Shown piece by piece: positions 34,272 through 43,467 of a stretch of 64,000 nucleotides of DNA. Numbering within the stretch: the stretch's first letter is position 1; each line of letters begins with the position of its first letter. The notes beneath the pieces were generated by a model that did not search any database, had not been told where the DNA came from, and saw only the letters and a program-made list of their open reading frames with translations. Both the position numbers and the translations under genes were made by a program. Origin of the DNA: Pseudomonas sp. v388 (GTDB taxonomy: Bacteria; Pseudomonadota; Gammaproteobacteria; Pseudomonadales; Pseudomonadaceae); assembly GCF_003935425.1 (NCBI RefSeq), contig NZ_RHQN01000001.1, positions 124,001 to 188,000 of the forward strand. The letters are read 5' to 3'.

Positions 34272-35165
34272 CTAGGGTCCGATCCGCCGGATGCTTTCCA
34301 GCTCGGCCTCCAGTGCTTCAAGAAAGACCTTTACCCGAGTGGGAACATATCGACGGGTGGGTGTGACGGCCCATACCGAGAGTTCTTCCATGTGCGCATC
34401 CTGCAGTGTGACTTGCACCAGCGAACCGTCACGCAGCTGCTGAAAAACATCCCAGTACGTGAGCATGGCCAGCCCCAGCCCCTGGACTGCGGCGGCCCTT
34501 ACCGCATCGACGCTGGTAGTGGTCACGCGTCCTTGCAACCGCTTGCGCTGCAGCTTGCCGTCGACGATCAGCGGCCACCGTGGAACCGCTTCCAGCAGGA
34601 TGCAGTGGTGGGGCGCAAGGTCAGCGAGACAGGACGGTCGCCCATACCGTTCCAGGTAGCCTGCAGAGGCACAGATCAGGCGCGGGTTGGCGGTGACTTT
34701 TTTGGCGACCAGTTCTGAGTCGACCAGAGGCGCCACTCGCAAGGCAAGATCCAGTCCCTGGCCAACGATATCGACCACCCGGTCGGAGAGGTCCAGATCG
34801 ACGCTCAGCTCCGGATGACTTTCAAGCAGGCGCGACAACATGGGCAGGACGATGCTTTGTCCGAACACGCTGGGCGCTGTCATTCGCAGGACGCCTGCCG
34901 CGTTGACCGGCGATGGGCTCAGCTCACCACGGGCGCTGTCCTCGGCCTCGGTCATGGTATTGGCGTAGGGCATGAAAGCTTCGCCTTCAGCGGTCAGCGA
35001 CACGGAGCGGGTGGTGCGATGGAACAGGCGCACGCCCAGCTCTTCTTCCAGGGCCGCGATTCGCCGTGACACCTGCATCGGCGTGATATCCAGCTGCCGG
35101 GCCGCCGCCGACAGACTCTCGACTGTCGCCACCGCCTGGAAGATCCTGAGGTCGGAGATCAGCAC
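34272..35165 (-). CDS. LysR-type regulator
   Basis: This 297-residue LysR protein of the common CrgA/DmlR-like subgroup has a helix-turn-helix in SLSAAARQLDITPMQVSRRI and RLFHRTTRSVSLT. It is divergent from the old yellow enzyme at 35287, with 121 bases between, and is probably its regulator. Members of this subgroup frequently control neighbouring flavin oxidoreductases in response to quinones or electrophiles. It is convergent with HxlR. Confidence 0.9.
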   Translation of the reverse strand: MLISDLRIFQAVATVESLSAAARQLDITPMQVSRRIAALEEELGVRLFHRTTRSVSLTAEGEAFMPYANTMTEAEDSARGELSPSPVNAAGVLRMTAPSVFGQSIVLPMLSRLLESHPELSVDLDLSDRVVDIVGQGLDLALRVAPLVDSELVAKKVTANPRLICASAGYLERYGRPSCLADLAPHHCILLEAVPRWPLIVDGKLQRKRLQGRVTTTSVDAVRAAAVQGLGLAMLTYWDVFQQLRDGSLVQVTLQDAHMEELSVWAVTPTRRYVPTRVKVFLEALEAELESIRRIGP

Positions 35166-35286
35166 ACTTTATCCTTTTCCGTTAAGGCGCCTTCACGCCT
35201 ATGCACCTTGGTCTACGTCAGAGAGTTGCCTAGGATTGACCCATTCGGCGCACTCTTGCGATCCGTCATCATTTAGTGAGCTTTCC

Positions 35287-36396
35287 ATGACTGACTTCGA
35301 GACCGGTATTTTATCGCCGCATGATATCAAGGGCGCCTCGTTGCGCAACCGCCTGGCCGTAGCACCGATGACGCGAGTGACGGCCACCGAAGAGGGCGTA
35401 GCCACCGCGACCATGGCTGACTACTACCTGAGGTTCGCCAAGGGCGGCTTTGGCCTGATTACCACCGAAGGCCTGTACACCGACAAGGCGTTCTCACAAG
35501 GCTATGCGCATCAGGCAGGGCTGGCGGATCAGGAGCAGGCGCAGGCTTGGGCCGCCATCAATGAGCAGTTGCACGCTCACGGCGCCCGTGTGTTCGCGCA
35601 GCTCATGCATGCCGGTGCCTTGAGCCAGGGCAATCGTTTCCGCTCCCGCACCGTTGCACCATCGGCCGTCCAGCCGGTGGGCCAGCAGATGGCGGTGTAC
35701 TACGGCGAGGGCGCCTATGCCATGCCGGTCGAGATTACCGCTCAGGAAATCGAAGAGGTCATCCAGGGCTTCGTGGCGGCTGCGATTCGGGCCGTTCGCG
35801 TTGCGAAATTCGACGGCATCGAAATTCACGGCGCCAATGGCTATCTGTTGGACCAGTTCCTGACCGCGCACACCAATCTGCGCACCGATCAATGGGGCGG
35901 TGACGTCGCGAATCGGGTCGCGCTGTTGGCTGCAGTCGTCAAAGCTGTGAAGGCCGCCGTGGGGGCGCACGTGCCAGTGGGTATCCGGATATCCCAGGGC
36001 AAAGTCAATGATTTCACCCCTAAGTGGCCGGGTCGCGAAAGCGATGCCCAGGTCATTTTCAAAGCGCTGCAGGACGTCGGCGCGGACTTCATCCACGTCA
36101 CTGAATTTCAGGCATGGCAACCGGCTTTCGAGGGCACGCAGCGCAGTCTCGTGGCCTTGGCACGGCAATACGCCCCGGATGTCACGCTTATTGCCAATGG
36201 CAGCCTCCATGAGCAGGATCGGGCTGCCGAAGCGCTGGCCGACGGCGCCGATCTGATTTCCGTCGGACGGGGCGCCCTGAGCAATCCTGACCTGCCTCAG
36301 GCGCTGGAGAGCCGGCGTGCCCTGCGGGCATTCGACAGCTCGATCCTTGGTCCTATCGCCAACATCAAGCAGAGCGAGCTGGCGTTGTTGAACTGA
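35287..36396 (+). CDS. Old yellow enzyme family NADH:flavin oxidoreductase
   Basis: This 369-residue FMN-dependent TIM-barrel protein has His181 and Asn184 in EIHGANGYLLDQF for substrate binding, LRTDQWGG and VGRGALSNPDL for FMN. It reduces activated alkenes, quinones or nitro compounds with NAD(P)H, in the cytosol. The family size and motif order are normal. The ATG at 35287 opens the conserved sequence. It is divergent from LysR and converges with the subtilase-like gene with a six-base gap. Confidence 0.9.
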   Translation: MTDFETGILSPHDIKGASLRNRLAVAPMTRVTATEEGVATATMADYYLRFAKGGFGLITTEGLYTDKAFSQGYAHQAGLADQEQAQAWAAINEQLHAHGARVFAQLMHAGALSQGNRFRSRTVAPSAVQPVGQQMAVYYGEGAYAMPVEITAQEIEEVIQGFVAAAIRAVRVAKFDGIEIHGANGYLLDQFLTAHTNLRTDQWGGDVANRVALLAAVVKAVKAAVGAHVPVGIRISQGKVNDFTPKWPGRESDAQVIFKALQDVGADFIHVTEFQAWQPAFEGTQRSLVALARQYAPDVTLIANGSLHEQDRAAEALADGADLISVGRGALSNPDLPQALESRRALRAFDSSILGPIANIKQSELALLN

Positions 36397-36402
36397 GCCG
36401 GT

Positions 36403-38169
36403 TCAGCGCACGCGCTGGCGACTCTGCACCGCCAGGTCCAGGGCTTTGTGCATGTCCAGCCGAGCCGAACGCCCGACGTCCTTGTCGTTGAGCTGATGGT
36501 TGCGCTCCGAGGGCAGGATGGGCGCGGTGAGATCTTCCGCGTCCATCGGTTCGAAGTCGTAATTTTCACCGATGGTCATGGCACTGCGACGCAGCAGCAT
36601 GCGCAACTGTTCCGGGGTCAGGGCCGGGCTGACCGACAACATCGCCGCCACGATGCCGGTGACCATGGGCGTGGCGTAGGACGTGCCGCAATGCACCGCG
36701 CCGGCCTGATCCCGCGTCGGGGTCGAGGCGTGAACGCAGGCCGCGGCGGTGATGTCCACGCGCATGTCGATGTTCGAAGAACTGCGCTTGGTCGCGTAGG
36801 CCGGGTCGTCTACCGCGATGCCTTGGCGTTCGCTGCGCTGATGTCCGCCGACCACCAGCAGCTGATCGGTGATGAACGAGGAGGGCAAGCGGTATTCGTC
36901 GGTGCCGGAAAACGAAGACCCATTGCCCGCCGAGTTGATCACCACCACATCCGGATGCTCCTGGCGCAGCCACAGGAAAAACTCTTCAAGCAGCTCCTCA
37001 TAGCCGCCCATGGCAATGCCGGAGCGCAGCAATGAATCCACTTCATCGCCGTCGACATTCTTCGCGCCGACCCGGTGGATTCCCCAGCTCCAGTTGAGCA
37101 CGCGCACGCCGTCCTCCACCAGGTTCACCGAGGCTGCGATGTTGGCGGTAATGCCGGCATCGGAGTTACGTTCAACGATGACCTCGAAGCCGCCGGCCGC
37201 TTTCGACAGGCCGCGCAGGAATCCCGTGTTGCCGCCGTTGTCCCAGCTCGCCGCGAGAATGCCGGCCACGGTCGTGCCGTGGCCGTCCGGTTTTTGCGCA
37301 TCCCGGGCGTATACGCAGGTGCGGGGCGCCGCGCAGTCACCCAGGTATTCGGCAAAGTCCGGGGTGTCGAAGTCCACCTCGCGCTCGATCAGACCGATCC
37401 GCACCGGCACGGGGTGGATCGGCGCCTGCTGCGCCGGAATCCGCCGCCGATAGTAATTCACCGCATCGAGAAACCGGTTCGCCGCCCACTCATCCGAGTC
37501 CGGTGCCGGTTTGCCGGGTTCTTTGTGGAAGGCGGCGGTTTCCTCGGACTTTTCCGCGGCAGATTCCTCGATGACCACGGCGTCCACGCCGGTCTCTGCC
37601 CCCAGGCGCAGCACCAGCGCATCGCGCTGCAGGAGGTCGGTCGCCGGCAGACGCAGCTGATAAAGGTTCAGAGGAGCGATGCTGCCGACCACTTTCGCCC
37701 CGTACTTGCTCGCCAGCCGCTCGGCCTCGGCGCGGCCCTCGCGGTCCTCCTCGATCAGCACACTGACCAGGTCGACGTAGGTGGTCAGGCCGTCCATGTT
37801 CTTTGCCACTTCGGCGGGACCTGCGGCCAGCACATGGCTGTTGCGCAGCGTCAGCCAGGCCGCATTGCTGCTGCGCTCGCCGTCGTGGAGCAACAGCGGA
37901 CCGCTCTGATAATCATGGCTGTTCAATCGAACGCGCAAGCGGTCTCCGTCGCGCTGGACGGTCGATGCCGCAAGCGTCTTGCCACCCAGCGACAGAGTAG
38001 GCGTGGCGGCCGCCATGCCGCGCACGGAGAGACACCAGTCCTGCTGGCTCGCCTCCAGCAGATCGCCGCAACGGCTGAGTTTCTCCAGCCGCAACGGCTC
38101 ATCGGCATGGGTTGTCGGGCTGACGGCCAGTGCCAGGACCATGGAAAACGCAGCGGATCGAAAGGGCAT
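36403..38169 (-). CDS. Secreted subtilisin-like (S8) protein with altered triad
   Basis: This 588-residue exported protein has a 22-residue signal peptide, an N-terminal region of about 230 residues that may be a propeptide, then an S8 domain. His297 in DGHGTTVAG, Asn416 in INSAGN and Ser497 in CGTSYATPMVTG are in place. The strand that usually ends in Asp-Thr-Gly reads IGLIEREVD, so Glu262 occupies the catalytic Asp position; Asp266 is nearby. It may be a weak, specialised or inactive protease. The ATG at 38169 starts a good signal peptide; upstream codons are unlikely. It is divergent from an unknown membrane-protein pair. Confidence 0.83.
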   Translation of the reverse strand: MPFRSAAFSMVLALAVSPTTHADEPLRLEKLSRCGDLLEASQQDWCLSVRGMAAATPTLSLGGKTLAASTVQRDGDRLRVRLNSHDYQSGPLLLHDGERSSNAAWLTLRNSHVLAAGPAEVAKNMDGLTTYVDLVSVLIEEDREGRAEAERLASKYGAKVVGSIAPLNLYQLRLPATDLLQRDALVLRLGAETGVDAVVIEESAAEKSEETAAFHKEPGKPAPDSDEWAANRFLDAVNYYRRRIPAQQAPIHPVPVRIGLIEREVDFDTPDFAEYLGDCAAPRTCVYARDAQKPDGHGTTVAGILAASWDNGGNTGFLRGLSKAAGGFEVIVERNSDAGITANIAASVNLVEDGVRVLNWSWGIHRVGAKNVDGDEVDSLLRSGIAMGGYEELLEEFFLWLRQEHPDVVVINSAGNGSSFSGTDEYRLPSSFITDQLLVVGGHQRSERQGIAVDDPAYATKRSSSNIDMRVDITAAACVHASTPTRDQAGAVHCGTSYATPMVTGIVAAMLSVSPALTPEQLRMLLRRSAMTIGENYDFEPMDAEDLTAPILPSERNHQLNDKDVGRSARLDMHKALDLAVQSRQRVR

Positions 38170-38418
38170 GAGCCGGATTACCTGGACGAAGATGTTGCTG
38201 TTCCGACTCGCGGGTCGGTGGCTTCGTTCCACGGCCTCGTCGGCATAACGGCCTGTATGCCGGGATGGCTTCACGGAATGGGCCTGCGAATCCTCGACCC
38301 GCCACACGCCTGTGCAACGGCGTTCGGCCCGGCGCCTCGAATTGTCTACCCGGTGGGGCTGTGCTATATAGCTTCCATCTGTTTGTCCACACCTGCGTGG
38401 CGCAACCGCGAGAACGTC

Positions 38419-38616
38419 ATGACCAGAATCCTGAATATCCTGTTTGGCAAGCCCGGGCAGGGCATGAGCGACAAGGACCGCGAAATTTCCGAATCGATCC
38501 GGAAGCTGAAAAGCCTGGATGTGGTCGAAGGCCGCGTTTCTATCGCACCCTCAGAGGTGGTGACCGAGGATTTCATTCAAGAGCGTAAAGAGGCACGCCG
38601 TCTGCTGAGCGCATAA
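38419..38616 (+). CDS. Small hypothetical protein
   Basis: This 65-residue, charged, mostly helical protein has no signal or membrane segment, and I do not recognise it. Its TAA is followed directly by the ATG of the next gene, so the two are certainly co-transcribed and probably coupled. It likely assists or regulates the membrane protein that follows. The frame extends far upstream through the subtilase gene but the ATG at 38419 is the first codon outside it with sensible context. Confidence 0.65.
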   Translation: MTRILNILFGKPGQGMSDKDREISESIRKLKSLDVVEGRVSIAPSEVVTEDFIQERKEARRLLSA

Positions 38617-39432
38617 ATGGGCATTCTTCTGCTGTTACCGTTTCTCGTAAGTGGCTACTGGATCTGCATCAACCATCCCCGCATTGCCCTCAGTTTTCAC
38701 CGCTACGAAGGCCAGCTGCTTTACCTGCTGGTCGCCCGCGAAGGCATTTTCTGTTTTCTGATCGCGTCGGCACTCAGCGCGCTTCTTCTGCCGCTACGGC
38801 TTGTCACCTTCGCCTTGCCCGAGGCTCTGGGCGGTCATGTCCTGTCGCTGGACTATCTGGCACCTGTTGAAGACTGGCTGGTCGCCCATGAGCTGACTTC
38901 GCCCGCCAAGGCCGACATCGGCGCGTTTTTCGTCCAGGCCACCGCGCTTTGCCTGGTTGTCCCCAAAGCCTGGACCGCGTTTGCCGTCTGGCGCCTCAAG
39001 CGGGCTTACAACCTCCACACCCGTGCCGAACTCGATACCCTCTTGCTGTCCCGGTTTGCCGCGAGTAATCCGCGCCTGGAACTGCTGATGACCTCGATCC
39101 TGCATCCCAAACGCAAATACTTGTTCACCATGGCGGACAGGAAAGTCTACGTCGGCAGCGTTATCGGCATCGGTCAGGCCAGCGAGGCGCAAGGCGTGGA
39201 CCAGCATTTTCTGTTGGTCCCGTTCCTGAGCGGCTACCGCGATGAGGCGACCCTGCAGGTGGAAATGACTACCGACTACTCGGACGCCGGGGAAGGAGTG
39301 ATCATGCTGGCCCAGGAGAACATTGCGTCGGCCATGCTCTGGAAACACGAGGTCTGGGAACGCTTCAAGACCTTGCAGCAGGCCCGCAAGCCTCGGGACA
39401 GGCTCAAGCGTCGTCTGCCTGCTCGCCACTGA
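38617..39432 (+). CDS. Membrane protein of unknown function
   Basis: This 271-residue protein has an N-terminal hydrophobic helix (residues 2-18), a second strong one (about 34-62) and a third hydrophobic stretch near 104-125. A basic, soluble C-terminal domain of about 140 residues ends in several Arg/Lys. I recognise no domain. It begins immediately after the 65-residue protein's stop codon. The pair lies divergent from the subtilase-like protein and upstream of two further small genes. Function is unknown. Confidence 0.75.
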   Translation: MGILLLLPFLVSGYWICINHPRIALSFHRYEGQLLYLLVAREGIFCFLIASALSALLLPLRLVTFALPEALGGHVLSLDYLAPVEDWLVAHELTSPAKADIGAFFVQATALCLVVPKAWTAFAVWRLKRAYNLHTRAELDTLLLSRFAASNPRLELLMTSILHPKRKYLFTMADRKVYVGSVIGIGQASEAQGVDQHFLLVPFLSGYRDEATLQVEMTTDYSDAGEGVIMLAQENIASAMLWKHEVWERFKTLQQARKPRDRLKRRLPARH

Positions 39433-39502
39433 TGGGCGTTTATGGATGGATACCCAGGCACAAAGGGTTCAGGCTTGGCCATGCCATCGGGAAACAGGAT
39501 TC

Positions 39503-39892
39503 ATGAACTCATCGAAACGAACACACGCCGGCATTGAGCGCGAGTTGGCGCGCGCGCTGACCTGGGCCTGCGAGTCGGCCAAGAGCGGCATCGTCGGCTT
39601 TGATTGGTTGACCCACCGTGTGGATTACCAGCGCTTCCCGGACAGCCTTGTCGTCACCTGGGTCTTCGACACTGAGAAGAACAGGAGCGCCGCCATCTCC
39701 GGCCCGGACTGCTCGCGCATGCATGACTTCACGCTGGCCGCGTTCGAGGACGTCGGGATAACCGTTGCGGATATCACGCGGCACGTGGAATCCGATTCCG
39801 AGGAACGCTGCAAGGCCGCCCATGGTGGCGACTGGGATCTGCGCCTGAGCTCACGGCAACGTTCAGGTGGCAGGCATGGCAAAGGACATTGA
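39503..39892 (+). CDS. Hypothetical protein
   Basis: This 129-residue soluble protein contains mixed alpha/beta sequence such as IVGFDWLTHRVDYQRFPDS in its key IVGFDW and VVTWVFD parts, and a basic C-terminal tail. I do not recognise a family. It overlaps the DUF1289 gene by 17 bases in another frame, which suggests co-translation. The ATG at 39503 follows an AGGATTC sequence. Confidence 0.65.
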   Translation: MNSSKRTHAGIERELARALTWACESAKSGIVGFDWLTHRVDYQRFPDSLVVTWVFDTEKNRSAAISGPDCSRMHDFTLAAFEDVGITVADITRHVESDSEERCKAAHGGDWDLRLSSRQRSGGRHGKGH

Positions 39893-40064
39893 AAACCCGT
39901 GCGTTTCGCTGTGCCAGCTCAACAGCGAGCTGTGCGTAAGCTGCGGGCGAACCCGGGAAGAAATCCGCAAATGGCGCGGCATGAAGCGGCCGGAAAAGAT
40001 GGCGACGGTGCAAAAGGCGACCGCGCGCATGAAAGCGATCGCCAGGAAAAAGAGCAAGCCCTAG
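39876..40064 (+). CDS. DUF1289 family small cysteine protein
   Basis: This 62-residue basic protein begins with NPCVSLCQLN and CVSCGRTREEIRKW, the four-cysteine signature of DUF1289, which probably binds a metal ion or an Fe-S cluster. The family is widespread and of unestablished function. The C-terminal third is rich in lysine and arginine. It overlaps the preceding gene and is convergent with the NCS2 permease. Confidence 0.82.
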   Translation: MAKDIENPCVSLCQLNSELCVSCGRTREEIRKWRGMKRPEKMATVQKATARMKAIARKKSKP

Positions 40065-40077
40065 ACAGGCAGGCCGA

Positions 40078-41448
40078 TCACTTATGCTGCGGCAGGAACC
40101 AGTTCAGCACCAGGGCGCAGATGCCGCCGGTGGCAACGCCGGATTCCAGCACATTGCGCAGCGCGGCCGGCATGTGGGCGAGAAACTCGGGAACCTGAGC
40201 CACGCCCAGGCCCAACGCCAGGGACACGGCGATGATCAGCAGGGCGCGGCGATCCAGGTCGATGCCGGCCAGGATATTGATACCCGAGGCCGCCACGGCG
40301 CCGAACATCACCATTGCCGCGCCGCCCAGTACCGGTTCCGGCACGGCCTGAATCACCCCGGCCACCGACGGGAACAGGCCGAGCACCACCAGCATCAACG
40401 CGATCCAGCCACCGATGCGGCGGCTGGCAATGCCGGTCAGCTGAATGACGCCGTTGTTCTGGGCGAAGATCGAGCTGGGGAAGGTATTGAACACGCCGGC
40501 CAGCAACGAGTTGACGCCGTTGACCAGCACGCCGCCCTTGATCCTTTGCATCCACAGCGGACCTTCCACCGGCTGGCGCGACACCTTGCTGGTGGCGGTC
40601 ACATCACCGATGGCTTCCAGGGACGTCACCAGGTAAATCACCAGCATCGGGATGAACAGGCTCCAGGAAAAACCCAGCCCGAAGTGCAGGGGAGTGGGCA
40701 CCTGGAACAGCGCGGCCTGGTGCATGCCAGTAAAGTCCAGGCGATCCAGGTAACCGGCCAGGGCGTAACCGACCAGAAGCGCGATGACAATCGCACAGCT
40801 GCGCATCCACACCAGCGGTATGCGGTTGAGCACCACGATCACCGCCAGCACCACACCCGACAACAACAGGTTCTCGCCGTTGGCGAAGGTGCCGTTGGCC
40901 ATGGCGCCGTAGCCGCCACCCATGCTGATCAGGCCGACCTTGATCAGCGTCAGGCCGATCATCAGCACCACGATGCCGGTCACCAGCGGCGTGATCAGCT
41001 TCTTGACGAAAGGCAGGATGCGCGAGATGCCGATCTCGATGAACGAGCCGGCGATCACCACGCCGAAGATCGCGGCCATCACCGCTTCCACGGGCGTGCC
41101 TTGTTTGACCATCAGCGCGCCGCCGGCGATCAGCGGGCCGACGAAGTTGAAGCTGGTGCCCTGGACGATTAACAGCCCGGCACCCAGCGGACCGAAACGG
41201 CGGCATTGCACATACGTGGCGATGCCGGAAACCACCAGGCTCAAGGACACGATCATGTTCGTATCGCGAGGCGAAACCCCCAGCGCCTGGCAGATGAGCA
41301 GGGCAGGCGTGACAATCGGCACGATGATCGCCAGCAGATGCTGCAGCGCGGCAAAGAACGCCACCATCGGGCGCGGACGGTCGTCGAGGCCGTAAATCAG
41401 CTCACTGTCAGGGGCGGCTGGCTTGGCAGTGGAAATGGCTGGTTGCAT
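40078..41448 (-). CDS. NCS2 family xanthine/uracil permease
   Basis: This 456-residue inner-membrane protein has about 14 helices and matches nucleobase:cation symporter-2 proteins of the XanP/UacT type. The signature in LFNTFPSSIFAQNNGVIQLT is read here by its NTFPSS and AQNNG elements, together with a conserved QHLLAI near residue 36. It would import xanthine, uric acid or uracil with protons. No purine-degradation genes are nearby. A 270-base gap separates it from the cysteine hydrolase upstream. Confidence 0.9.
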   Translation of the reverse strand: MQPAISTAKPAAPDSELIYGLDDRPRPMVAFFAALQHLLAIIVPIVTPALLICQALGVSPRDTNMIVSLSLVVSGIATYVQCRRFGPLGAGLLIVQGTSFNFVGPLIAGGALMVKQGTPVEAVMAAIFGVVIAGSFIEIGISRILPFVKKLITPLVTGIVVLMIGLTLIKVGLISMGGGYGAMANGTFANGENLLLSGVVLAVIVVLNRIPLVWMRSCAIVIALLVGYALAGYLDRLDFTGMHQAALFQVPTPLHFGLGFSWSLFIPMLVIYLVTSLEAIGDVTATSKVSRQPVEGPLWMQRIKGGVLVNGVNSLLAGVFNTFPSSIFAQNNGVIQLTGIASRRIGGWIALMLVVLGLFPSVAGVIQAVPEPVLGGAAMVMFGAVAASGINILAGIDLDRRALLIIAVSLALGLGVAQVPEFLAHMPAALRNVLESGVATGGICALVLNWFLPQHK

Positions 41449-41550
41449 GTTGAGGTCCGGGCAAAAAAGCGCGGAGTCTACAGGCCGGCCGGGTCAATAC
41501 TCAATTGCCTGATGCTGTTGCGGGTATGCATTTCGCTGTTTTCTTCGGTG

Positions 41551-41587
41551 GTGGGTGCGTCTTCCCGCCAAAGCGGGCCCGTCCCAC
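41551..41587. repeat. Possible REP-like nested hairpin
   Basis: GTGGG and CCCAC form an outer stem and CCCGC and GCGGG an inner one, in the gap between the permease and hydrolase genes. The pattern is reminiscent of short extragenic palindromes common in Pseudomonas. Only one copy is clear in the window, so the call is weak. Confidence 0.35.
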
Positions 41588-41718
41588 GAACCTGCCTTGT
41601 GGCGATAGCAGGTTTGCCGGGCGTTCACTGTGGTCAGGTGCCCAAGGAGGGGGTGAAGGTCCGCTGACGAAACAGGCTGCCAGCTCGATGTCCCGACGTG
41701 GCTTCACCCCCAATCGGG

Positions 41719-42372
41719 TCACGCAGCGGGCGAGGGGACCGGTGTGTTCAACAACTGCTGCTCCCACAAATACGCGATACCACTACCGGCGGCATGCTGC
41801 TGGAGGACTTCGGTCAGTGCGGCTGCGGTGTCGGCGCGAGCCCAGTCGCGCTGCCATTCCGCTGCCAGGGCCAGCCAGGTCATCATGTTCGCGCCCGCGG
41901 CGATCATGCGCTGGATCGCGACCTGATGGGCCTCGACGGAAACGGCGCCCGACGCGTCGGTGATGACTGTCACGTCCCAGCCTTCGCCGAGGGCTTGTAT
42001 CACGGGCATGGCTACACAGATTTCGGTCCAAAGCCCGGCGATGATCAACTGCTTGCGCCCTGTCGCTTTCACCGCATCCACTACCTTGCGGTCTTCCCAG
42101 GTGTTGATGTAAGTCCGGTCAATGACCTCCTGGTCCGGGAACACGTCGGTGATCTGCGGGAAGATGAAACCGCCACGCTCGGCGATGACACTGGTCAGGA
42201 GGGTGGGCACGTTGAACGCCTTGGCCGCTTTTGCCAACGCTGTGGCGTTGTTGACCACCATCTGCGGTTCGTGGCTGTTCAGGTTGGTGAGCTGGTAGGG
42301 CTGGTGGTCGATCAGAACGAGTACCGAATCTTCCGGGCGGAGAAGCGAGGCGAGGCCGTTGCGAAAAGTCAT
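41719..42372 (-). CDS. Isochorismatase-family cysteine hydrolase
   Basis: This 217-residue protein resembles YcaC-like hydrolases, with Asp22 in VLIDHQP and nucleophile Cys119 in GLWTEICVAMPV. Such enzymes hydrolyse amides or related bonds; the physiological substrate of the YcaC group is not settled. The ATG at 42372 follows one codon after an in-frame TTG. It is divergent from a LysR regulator, with the dyad at 42405-42431 between them. Confidence 0.87.
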   Translation of the reverse strand: MTFRNGLASLLRPEDSVLVLIDHQPYQLTNLNSHEPQMVVNNATALAKAAKAFNVPTLLTSVIAERGGFIFPQITDVFPDQEVIDRTYINTWEDRKVVDAVKATGRKQLIIAGLWTEICVAMPVIQALGEGWDVTVITDASGAVSVEAHQVAIQRMIAAGANMMTWLALAAEWQRDWARADTAAALTEVLQQHAAGSGIAYLWEQQLLNTPVPSPAA

Positions 42373-42404
42373 CAAAGCACCTTTGTGTTTATGGGTGGAT
42401 GGGT

Positions 42405-42431
42405 TTCAAGCAGCGTGCCGCGCTGTTTGAA
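42405..42431. promoter_or_regulatory. Operator-like dyad between hydrolase and LysR
   Basis: TTCAAGCAGCG and CGCTGTTTGAA are 11-bp arms that pair at ten positions, separated by TGCCG. The dyad is centred in the 124-bp divergent gap, where a LysR activator would bind. Two GTTCCGG direct repeats follow at about 42446-42463. Confidence 0.55.
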
Positions 42432-42496
42432 GTCCATACTGTGCTGTTCCGGTTTTCGTTCCGGTAGTAGCATCTGGTGCTTAGCTGTGTCGCGAA

Positions 42497-43408
42497 ATGA
42501 GGAACGCCGAAGTGGATATTGAAGCGCTGCAGACTTTCGTGGAAGTGGCCGACGCCGGGGGTGTTTCGCCCGCAGCGGTGCGGCTCGGGCTCTCCAAGTC
42601 CATCGTGAGCCGCAGGCTTGTGCGTCTGGAAAAGCAGCTTGGCGTGCAGCTGCTGGCGCGCTCCACCCGCGGCGCGGCGCTGACCGAAGCGGGAGCCACC
42701 TTCCGTGACCATGCGGCGAGAATTTGCACCGAAATGGACGTCGCCAGGGAAGCGATCCTGCCCGCGGGCGCTTTGCGAGGTCGCTTGCGGGTGGCCGCGC
42801 CGCTGTCTTTCGGACCGACTCATTTCGCGCCGATCCTGGCGGAAATGGCCCGACGCCATCCGCAGCTTCAGATCCAGACCTGCTACAGCGATCGCTTCGT
42901 CGACCTGATTGCGGAGGGGTATGACTGTGCGATACGGGTGGGCTACCTTCAGGATTCCAACCTGATCGCACGATGCATCGGCCCGATCAATGGCAAGCTG
43001 GTCGCCAGTGCGGGTTACATCAGCGAGCATGGCGCACCTGATAGACCGGAACAAATCCCAGACCACCAGGCGCTGATGAAGGGAACGGAAGCCTGGCAGT
43101 TCATGGATGGCGATAAAGTCGTCTCGGTTCGTCCGCAAGGACGTTTCATGGCCGACAACGGCATCGCGCTGGTCGCCGCTGCGGTCGCGGGAGTGGGCAT
43201 CGCATACCTGCCCGATTGCCTCACCTACGACAGCGTGGTGTCCGGGGCGCTGGTGCCGATCATGACGAATTACCCGCCGCCGCCGGCGGGTGCGTATCTG
43301 GTCCGGCCCCAAGCCCAGCATCCGGCCCTGAAAATCCGGGTCTTCACTGAGCTGTTGATCGAATATTTCGGTCAGTCACCGCACTTTGCCGGCGCCGTTG
43401 CCACCTGA
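42497..43408 (+). CDS. LysR-type regulator
   Basis: This 303-residue LysR protein has a helix-turn-helix in GVSPAAVRLGLSKSIVSRRL and ARSTRGAALTEAG, then an effector domain. It is divergent from the YcaC-like hydrolase, which it probably regulates. The stop is 59 bases from the convergent MscS-type channel gene. The N-terminus MRNAEVDIEALQTF is normal for the CrgA/DmlR-like group. Confidence 0.9.
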   Translation: MRNAEVDIEALQTFVEVADAGGVSPAAVRLGLSKSIVSRRLVRLEKQLGVQLLARSTRGAALTEAGATFRDHAARICTEMDVAREAILPAGALRGRLRVAAPLSFGPTHFAPILAEMARRHPQLQIQTCYSDRFVDLIAEGYDCAIRVGYLQDSNLIARCIGPINGKLVASAGYISEHGAPDRPEQIPDHQALMKGTEAWQFMDGDKVVSVRPQGRFMADNGIALVAAAVAGVGIAYLPDCLTYDSVVSGALVPIMTNYPPPPAGAYLVRPQAQHPALKIRVFTELLIEYFGQSPHFAGAVAT

Positions 43409-43467
43409 TCCGCCAGCACCTGGCGTTGCGCTGCCACCGGTTCTTCATTGATGCCTTGGGCAGCCCG

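Noticed and set aside
40084-41172. 362-codon open frame antisense to the NCS2 permease
   Set aside because: Low-complexity His/Gln/Asp composition opposite an intact permease.
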